This document shows, in pieces, positions 1 through 3,545 of a stretch of 5,075 nt of DNA. Origin of the DNA: Ardenticatenia bacterium (GTDB taxonomy: Bacteria; Chloroflexota; Anaerolineae; Aggregatilineales; Ch27); contig JALSTC010000079.1 of the NCBI GenBank assembly GCA_026983935.1, forward strand, positions 1-5,075. Reading direction: 5' to 3'. The number at the start of each line of letters is the position of its first letter. The first letter of the stretch is position 1. A program made the translations under genes and the position numbers. The notes beneath the pieces were generated by a model. It was not told where the DNA came from and ran no database searches. It saw only the letters and a program-made list of their open reading frames with translations.

Positions 1-1126
1 CCTCGCGGGTGATATCTTCATTCAGGGCACGCTGGTAGAGACGCAGGGCATGCTCCTTGTGCCCCTGTTGATAACGGGCCTGTGCCATCTCGGTGATGGC
101 TTCCATATACCCACTGCGGAAATCCAGCCGGCGAGCGAGAATCCAGTCATCGTCATGGCCCTGGAGGAACGGTCCCCGGTAAAGGTTGATGGCCTGCTGC
201 CAGTAGCCGATCTTCTCCTCTTCTGAAGCAGCGCGACCCTTGACAAGTGCACCAACAAAATCAATCACATCGTAGCGCACCGAAAGCGCCGGGTTGATCC
301 GGTAATATCCATGCTCATGCACAAGAACATCTTTGCCAAGCGCCTTGTGCAGCCGGCGTTTTGTCACATGGAAGACGTTCACGGCCTGTTCCAGGCTGAG
401 TTCCGGCCAGAAAGCCTGGCATATTTCGGAGCGGGTCACGGTCGGACGATCCAGGGCAAAGAAGAACAGCAGACGCGGCAAATGCCCTTCCCAGGTTGTG
501 ATTAATTCACCGTCAAGCGACACGTAGCCGGGGCCAAGGGCTGTCACTTCCAATTGGGGGCCATCCTGCTCTTTACTGTAGCCGTAGAAATTCTCTGAGA
601 TGAGCTGTTCATCTTTCAGGATGACCGCCTGCCTGCGTGCGATGAGCGAGATCCAGGACAGGCGAGGCAGGGTGCGGCTGTTGATCACCAGCCTGCCATG
701 AGAAGGCAGCATCGGAATCAGTTGCTCAATGAAGCGCTGGATGTCATCCGCGCTGTCAGAGCGATCATATTCGTCGAGGATGAGCAGGAAAGGCTCATCC
801 GTCCATTCATTGAGATCGGCAGCCAATGCATCCAGCCATAGCCGGGGGTCGCCTTCGCCGGGTGTGCCCGGAGTCAGATTGAGGTTGCGGCCAAACGTCG
901 GATGCTGATCGGCCAGATCGTGCGCCAGACCGGAGAGAAAGGCTGGCAGGTTCACATCATCTGCGCCCATCGCATAGTAAAGCGTCTGCAAATCGGGAGC
1001 ATTGAGCAGTCGGGCCACCAGCACCGAGCGATAACGGCTATGGGGATGCAGCAGCACAACACGTGTATCCATGACGTAGTGGAGGAATGTCTCGTAGCTG
1101 TGAGTGACCAGGTCATGTAAAGTCAT
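1..1126 (-). CDS. BTAD/SARP-like transcriptional regulator with degenerate N-terminal ATPase-like region (C-terminus cut by window edge)
   Basis: I read this frame by hand: 375 codons from the ATG at 1126 to the left edge with no stop, so the C-terminus is missing. Residues 1-170 look like a shrunken STAND/AAA-type NTPase. There is a Walker B-like LLILDEYDR at 114-122, but at the P-loop position (about 27-36, HPHSRYRSVL) the usual G-x-G-K-T/S is gone and R33 stands where the lysine should be. Residues about 195-290 form an OmpR/SARP-type winged helix (RSEICQAFWPELSLEQAVNV at 232-251, then VTKRRLHKALG). From about 300 a bacterial transcriptional activator (BTAD) TPR-like domain begins (INLYRGPFLQGHDDDWILAR at 313-332) and continues off the edge. 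The family binds DNA and usually activates transcription. The start is supported by a GAGAGG Shine-Dalgarno about 6 nt upstream and a promoter at 1159-1187. It is divergent from the HhH-DUF971 operon, which is a possible target. The family call is firm; target and signal are unknown. Confidence 0.85.
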   Translation of the reverse strand, partial: MTLHDLVTHSYETFLHYVMDTRVVLLHPHSRYRSVLVARLLNAPDLQTLYYAMGADDVNLPAFLSGLAHDLADQHPTFGRNLNLTPGTPGEGDPRLWLDALAADLNEWTDEPFLLILDEYDRSDSADDIQRFIEQLIPMLPSHGRLVINSRTLPRLSWISLIARRQAVILKDEQLISENFYGYSKEQDGPQLEVTALGPGYVSLDGELITTWEGHLPRLLFFFALDRPTVTRSEICQAFWPELSLEQAVNVFHVTKRRLHKALGKDVLVHEHGYYRINPALSVRYDVIDFVGALVKGRAASEEEKIGYWQQAINLYRGPFLQGHDDDWILARRLDFRSGYMEAITEMAQARYQQGHKEHALRLYQRALNEDITRE

Positions 1127-1158
1127 AGCCGCCTCTCTGGATGAACTGCTTCACTTTC

Positions 1159-1187
1159 AGTATATGTGAGCTTGAGTCAGAAATCAA
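1159..1187 (-). promoter_or_regulatory. Sigma70-type promoter for the BTAD regulator
   Basis: On the minus strand, TTGATT (1187-1182) is followed by a 17-bp spacer and TATACT (1164-1159). Transcription would begin near 1152, giving a leader of about 26 nt that carries the GAGAGG ribosome site of the regulator gene. Spacing is ideal and the -10 box matches consensus at 5 of 6 positions. Confidence 0.65.
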
Positions 1188-1260
1188 ATGATAGACTAAG
1201 TAATGCGTAGTTTTAACTTACTGATCAATCTCGTGTCCATTTATACTACAAGAGTCGCGC

Positions 1261-1281
1261 TCCACTTTCGTATTACGTGGA
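1261..1281. repeat. Short inverted repeat upstream of the HhH operon promoter (possible operator)
   Basis: TCCAC (1261-1265) and GTGGA (1277-1281) are exact inverted copies separated by 11 bp. The right arm ends 5 bp before the -35 box at 1287, a usual place for an activator site. Arms of 5 bp can arise by chance, so a regulatory role is only a suggestion; the divergent BTAD regulator would be the obvious candidate binder. Confidence 0.25.
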
Positions 1282-1286
1282 TTTTT

Positions 1287-1315
1287 TTGACAGCCCGGCA
1301 TACCCGCACTACAAT
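1287..1315 (+). promoter_or_regulatory. Near-consensus sigma70 promoter for the HhH-DUF971 operon
   Basis: A perfect TTGACA (1287-1292), a 17-bp spacer and TACAAT (1310-1315, 5 of 6). A run of seven T lies at 1282-1288, overlapping the -35 box. The predicted start is near 1322, leaving a leader of about 36 nt before the ATG at 1358. This is one of the strongest promoter matches in the window. Confidence 0.75.
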
Positions 1316-1357
1316 GCGTCCAGTATCCACCGTACAGATGAACAGGATTGAGATGCG

Positions 1358-1804
1358 ATGGCTGACGTATCCAGGCGACGCAGTGCGCTGTGGTTGTTTG
1401 TGATTGGTGTAGCACTGAGCATCATCATTCGCTGGTGGCTGCTTGAGTGGATGCGAGAGAAAGAAGAACCCGAACACGCCGTACGTATCCCATCGCGGCA
1501 TCCGGCAGAGATCAATATTCCCGTGCCGCTCCAGGCGGAAGAAGCCGCCGAACAGCCGTCAGCAGAGCCATCTCCGGCAGCAGCAGATGATCTGACCCGC
1601 ATTGACGGCATCGGCCCAAAGTACGCTGAGGGGCTGCGGGCACTGGGAATCACGTCCTTCGCTCAGCTTGCCAGGCAGGAGCCGGATACGCTGGCCGCGC
1701 AGTTGAAGCAGCAGGGCCTGCGTATTGTGGGAGACAGTATCCGTAACAAAGACTGGATCGGACAGGCAAAGCGCCTGGCCGCCGAAGCGAGCAGTGAAGC
1801 ATGA
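1358..1804 (+). CDS. Membrane-anchored helix-hairpin-helix domain protein
   Basis: 148 residues. A basic start (SRRR, 5-8) is followed by one hydrophobic segment at about 10-29 (LWLFVIGVALSIII, then WWLL), so it is probably anchored in the membrane with the basic end in the cytoplasm. Next comes an acidic, proline/alanine-rich linker at about 34-77. The rest is a helix-hairpin-helix module: LTRIDGIGPKYAEGLRALGI (79-98), then SFAQLA (100-105), and a closing KDWIGQAKRLA (131-141). HhH modules of this kind bind nucleic acid non-specifically or pack on proteins; the topology would put the domain outside the cytoplasm if the single helix crosses in-out, so DNA binding is not certain. The ATG has an AGGA 10 nt upstream. 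Its TGA overlaps the ATG of the DUF971 gene by 4 bp. The exact function is unknown to me. Confidence 0.8.
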   Translation: MADVSRRRSALWLFVIGVALSIIIRWWLLEWMREKEEPEHAVRIPSRHPAEINIPVPLQAEEAAEQPSAEPSPAAADDLTRIDGIGPKYAEGLRALGITSFAQLARQEPDTLAAQLKQQGLRIVGDSIRNKDWIGQAKRLAAEASSEA

Positions 1805-2148
1805 CAACGCCACGCCCGGCCAATATCGAGCTTGATCGTGACGCGGGAGAGCTGCGCATTACGTGGGAAGATGGACGCACATGCGCTTACCCCCTCAGCA
1901 ACCTGCGAGAAGCCTGCCCCTGCGCGGACTGCCGGGGCGGACACGACCAGATGGGACGGGAACACGATCCAGAGCACATTCTGGTGTTGAAGCCTGCACG
2001 CTCTTACGGCGTGGAGAGTGTTGAGATTGTTGGCAACTACGCCCTGCAGTTCTTCTGGGATGATGGCCACCATGCAGGCATCTATACCTGGGCCTACCTC
2101 TACCACCTCTGCCCGCCATCAGAAGATGGCGGCGAAAAGATGCAATGA
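1801..2148 (+). CDS. DUF971 / GBBH-like N-terminal domain protein, putative zinc-binding
   Basis: 115 residues, a stand-alone DUF971 domain. It shows the family hallmarks: ITWEDGRTCAYPLSNLREAC (20-39), the cysteine knuckle C39-P-C41-A-D-C44, and YALQFFWDDGHHAGIYTWAY (80-99) followed by LYHLC. In gamma-butyrobetaine hydroxylase the equivalent three cysteines and one histidine bind a structural zinc; here C39, C41, C44 and H90 (or H91) are the likely ligands. The same domain is found fused to Mrp/ApbC-type P-loop ATPases, for example plant HCF101, so a link to iron-sulfur cluster handling is often proposed. No oxygenase domain follows here, so this is not a hydroxylase. Its ATG overlaps the stop of the HhH gene (ATGA) and no clear Shine-Dalgarno is seen, which suggests translational coupling. 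A hairpin starts 3 nt after the stop. Confidence 0.88.
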   Translation: MTTPRPANIELDRDAGELRITWEDGRTCAYPLSNLREACPCADCRGGHDQMGREHDPEHILVLKPARSYGVESVEIVGNYALQFFWDDGHHAGIYTWAYLYHLCPPSEDGGEKMQ

Positions 2149-2183
2149 AAAACAGGGCGGGGACAACTCCCCGCCCTGTGCGT
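2148..2183. terminator. Shared bidirectional intrinsic terminator
   Basis: A perfect 12-bp stem (2152-2163 with 2168-2179) closed by a 4-nt CAAC loop. On the minus strand it is followed by five T (2152-2148), giving a good intrinsic terminator for the response regulator that stops 24 bp away. On the plus strand only a weak GCGTTT follows, yet the stem begins 3 nt after the DUF971 stop. It serves two converging transcripts. Confidence 0.85.
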
Positions 2184-2202
2184 TTGAGCTACCCCCAGAA
2201 TA

Positions 2203-2862
2203 TCAGATGTAGTCCTTCAGGTGATGCTGCACGGCATAAGCTGCCGCTTCCGCCCGATTCGAGACGTTGAGCTTGCTCAATATATTGCTCACGTAATTGC
2301 GCACAGTGCCTTCCCCCAGAAAGAGCGCCTGGGCAATTTCGCGGTTGGTCTTGCCCTCGGAAACCAGATTGAGCACCTGCATCTCCTGCGATGTCAACTC
2401 AGCAAAAGCCTCGGCTTCTTCCTGGCGTTTGGCGCGGCGCACTTCATCCAGAACGCGCTTGGTCACGCTGGGATCAAGCAGGGCTTCTCCCCGACCGACG
2501 GCCTCGATGGCCTGGATCAAACTCTGGCCGTCGATCTGCTTGAGCAGATAGGTTTCCGCCCCGGCACGGAGCGCGGCGAACAGCATATCATCTTCCTCAT
2601 ATGAGGTCAGCATGATGATCTTGACCTCAGGATGCTTCTGCTTGATGATCTGGCATGCTTCGATGCCGCTCGCGCCGGGCAGCCGGATGTCCATAAGAAT
2701 CACATCCAGTTGATGGACATCTGCCTTTTCAATGGCTTCCTTTGCCGTCCGTGCTTCGGCAACCACCTCAAGGTTAGAGCGGTGCGAAAGGAGGTCTTTG
2801 AGGCCGATCCTGACGACCTCGTGGTCGTCAACGATCATGATACGCTGCCGTTGTTCTGTCAT
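2203..2862 (-). CDS. NarL/FixJ-family two-component response regulator
   Basis: 219 residues, the normal length for this family. The receiver domain (about 6-125) keeps all the key residues: acidic pair D12-D13, phosphoacceptor D58 in LMDIRLPGASG, switch residue T86 in IIMLTSYEED, and K108 in AETYLLK. A charged linker (about 135-153) leads to a LuxR-type HTH at 155-212: LTSQEMQVLNLVSEGKTNRE, then IAQALFLGEGTVRNYVSNIL and SKLNVSNRAEAA. When phosphorylated such proteins dimerise and bind promoters. The helix resembles those of the LiaR/DegU/DosR group, but the regulated genes cannot be told from sequence. No histidine kinase is in the window, so its partner must be elsewhere. The start is fixed by GAGGA 8 nt upstream of the ATG. 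It has its own -10 box at 2909-2914 and a terminator at 2148-2183, so it is probably transcribed alone. Confidence 0.93.
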   Translation of the reverse strand: MTEQRQRIMIVDDHEVVRIGLKDLLSHRSNLEVVAEARTAKEAIEKADVHQLDVILMDIRLPGASGIEACQIIKQKHPEVKIIMLTSYEEDDMLFAALRAGAETYLLKQIDGQSLIQAIEAVGRGEALLDPSVTKRVLDEVRRAKRQEEAEAFAELTSQEMQVLNLVSEGKTNREIAQALFLGEGTVRNYVSNILSKLNVSNRAEAAAYAVQHHLKDYI

Positions 2863-2908
2863 GGAACCGTTCCTCGCTTACCGATGGTGCTCGCTGTTCT
2901 TACGTCGT

Positions 2909-2914
2909 ATTATA
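2909..2914 (-). promoter_or_regulatory. -10 box of the response regulator promoter
   Basis: A perfect TATAAT on the minus strand, about 47 bp before the start codon. No good -35 box is seen at 16-18 bp; the best hexamers lie in the stretch 2931-2937, just outside the tRNA-Met terminator. The promoter may therefore be weak or need an activator, which could be the response regulator itself. Confidence 0.5.
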
Positions 2915-2936
2915 GCGTAAAGCATACTGGAGAACA

Positions 2937-2964
2937 TAAAAAGGACGTCCGGCGGACGCCCTTT
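2937..2964 (-). terminator. Intrinsic terminator of the initiator tRNA-Met transcript
   Basis: On the minus strand an 11-bp stem (2964-2954 with 2950-2940) closes a 3-nt GCC loop and runs into TTTTT (2942-2938). One pair, 2959 with 2945, is G-U when read from the minus strand but would be an A-C mismatch from the plus strand, so the hairpin is built for minus-strand RNA. It separates the tRNA from the response regulator gene downstream. Confidence 0.85.
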
Positions 2965-2980
2965 GTTAAGATTTTTTAAG

Positions 2981-3052
2981 TAGCGGGGGCAGGATTCGAA
3001 CCTGCGACCTCCGGGTTATGAGCCCGACGAGCTGCCACTGCTCTACCCCGCA
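2981..3052 (-). tRNA. Initiator tRNA-Met (fMet), anticodon CAT
   Basis: 72 nt fold into a full cloverleaf: acceptor GCGGGG/CCCCGC plus position 1, D-stem GAGC/GCTC with a 7-nt loop, anticodon loop CTCATAA, T-arm GCAGG-TTCGAAT-CCTGC, and discriminator A73. Three features mark it as the initiator and not the elongator: no Watson-Crick pair at 1-72 (U1 opposite U72), three G-C pairs next to the anticodon loop (GGG/CCC), and an A11-U24 pair in the D-stem. The bases after A73 are CTT, so the CCA end is not encoded and must be added enzymatically. The transcript has a strong promoter (3065-3093) and its own terminator (2937-2964), so it is a single-gene unit. Confidence 0.93.
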
Positions 3053-3064
3053 TCAACGCTGAAT

Positions 3065-3093
3065 AGTATACCAGCCGCATAAAGCGTTGTCAA
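3065..3093 (-). promoter_or_regulatory. Strong promoter of the initiator tRNA
   Basis: On the minus strand TTGACA (3093-3088), a 17-bp spacer and TATACT (3070-3065), with TGG directly before the -10 box (extended -10). The region just upstream (about 3095-3115) is rich in A and T and could act as an UP element. The predicted start lies only about 5 nt before the mature 5' end. Confidence 0.85.
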
Positions 3094-3207
3094 AGGTTAA
3101 TTTGAGAATTTTGACGCAAAGGGGTTGTTAACACTCCTGCCTGCGGAGATATAAAACCCGTACAATCTACCGATGGGAGAAGATATGCCGCCGGCTTCAA
3201 AAGACCG

Positions 3208-3236
3208 TTGATCATCTCCAGCGGCCATGCTATACT
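3208..3236 (+). promoter_or_regulatory. Promoter of the tRNA-Ser pair
   Basis: TTGATC (3208-3213), a 17-bp spacer and TATACT (3231-3236) preceded by TGC (extended -10). The predicted start is near 3243, giving a leader of about 27 nt before tRNA-Ser(TGA). It faces away from the initiator tRNA promoter, about 115 bp apart. Confidence 0.75.
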
Positions 3237-3250
3237 TGCCAGCGTGGCAA
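3236..3250 (+). repeat. Palindrome over the tRNA-Ser transcription start
   Basis: TTGCCA (3236-3241), GCG, TGGCAA (3245-3250) is a perfect 6-bp inverted repeat beginning at the last base of the -10 box. It could be an operator or, if transcription starts further upstream than predicted, a small leader hairpin. A second, weaker pair GGGT/ACCC (3254-3257 and 3266-3269) follows directly before the tRNA. Confidence 0.4.
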
Positions 3251-3269
3251 TGAGGGTGACATTTGACCC

Positions 3270-3359
3270 GGAGGGATGGCCGAGTGGACGAAGGCGGTGG
3301 TCTTGAAAACCACTGAGGCAGTAATGTCTCCGGGGGTTCGAATCCCTCTCCCTCCGCCA
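3270..3359 (+). tRNA. tRNA-Ser, anticodon TGA
   Basis: A 90-nt class II tRNA with encoded CCA (3357-3359). The acceptor stem GGAGGGA/TCCCTCC is perfect. The anticodon stem GTGGT/ACCAC holds loop CTTGAAA with anticodon TGA at 3304-3306. An 18-nt variable region (3314-3331) folds into an extra arm (GAGGCA/TGTCTC around GTAA), as serine tRNAs require. The T-loop is TTCGAAT and the discriminator is G. It reads UCA and, by wobble, other UCN codons. Confidence 0.96.
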
Positions 3360-3375
3360 ACAACTGCATAAATTC

Positions 3376-3468
3376 GGGGAGGTGCCAGAGTGGTTGATTG
3401 GGGCCGCCTGCTAAGCGGTTGTGGGGTTCATAGCTCCACCGCAGGTTCGAATCCTGTCCTCCCCGCCA
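3376..3468 (+). tRNA. tRNA-Ser, anticodon GCT
   Basis: A 93-nt class II tRNA with encoded CCA (3466-3468), 16 nt after the first serine tRNA. Acceptor stem GGGGAGG/CCTCCCC, anticodon stem GCCGC/GCGGT around CTGCTAA with anticodon GCT at 3410-3412. The variable region (3420-3440) forms a long arm GTGGGG/CTCCAC with a 7-nt loop. The discriminator is G. It reads AGC and AGU and is probably co-transcribed with tRNA-Ser(TGA). Confidence 0.96.
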
Positions 3469-3473
3469 ATCAA

Positions 3474-3505
3474 GAGACGGTCGCCTGAAAACGACCGTCT
3501 TCTTT
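3474..3505 (+). terminator. Intrinsic terminator of the tRNA-Ser pair
   Basis: A 9-bp perfect stem (AGACGGTCG 3475-3483 with CGACCGTCT 3492-3500), extended by a G-U pair at 3474/3501, with an 8-nt loop CCTGAAAA and then TTCTTT. It begins 6 nt after the second tRNA. The glycosyltransferase converges from the other side, but the minus-strand flank has no U-run, so termination there would be weak. Confidence 0.8.
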
Positions 3506-3545
3506 GCTCCCTATCGCTCGACAGAACACGCCGGGCACCACACAG

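Noticed and set aside
1197..1222. TAAGTAA and AACTTACT short inverted copies in AT-rich DNA
   Set aside because: Arms of about 5 bp in AT-rich sequence are expected by chance; no clear link to a promoter element.
1242..1247. Extra TATACT on the plus strand in the divergent region
   Set aside because: No acceptable -35 box at 16-18 bp, and a much better promoter lies at 1287-1315.
1338..1403. Short ATG frame (21 codons) in the leader of the HhH gene, overlapping its start
   Set aside because: Could be imagined as a leader peptide, but it has no ribosome site of its own and no telling codon run.
1663..2106. Minus-strand 147-residue open frame
   Set aside because: Overlaps the two plus-strand genes of the HhH-DUF971 operon, both of which show family motifs; shadow frame.
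2221..2604. Plus-strand 127-residue open frame
   Set aside because: Complement of the response regulator, whose domain residues are all intact; no family resemblance in the plus-strand product.
3173..3211. 12-codon ATG frame between the tRNA promoters
   Set aside because: No ribosome site, and the stretch lies upstream of the tRNA-Ser promoter; chance frame.
3097..3369. Minus-strand 90-residue reading frame with an EGEGFEPPETLL stretch
   Set aside because: It is antisense to tRNA-Ser(TGA); this peptide is a familiar false translation of the complement of class II tRNA genes. No ribosome site is seen.
2981..3468. tRNA genes as possible integration (attachment) sites
   Set aside because: No integrase gene and no direct repeat of a tRNA 3' end is visible in the window.
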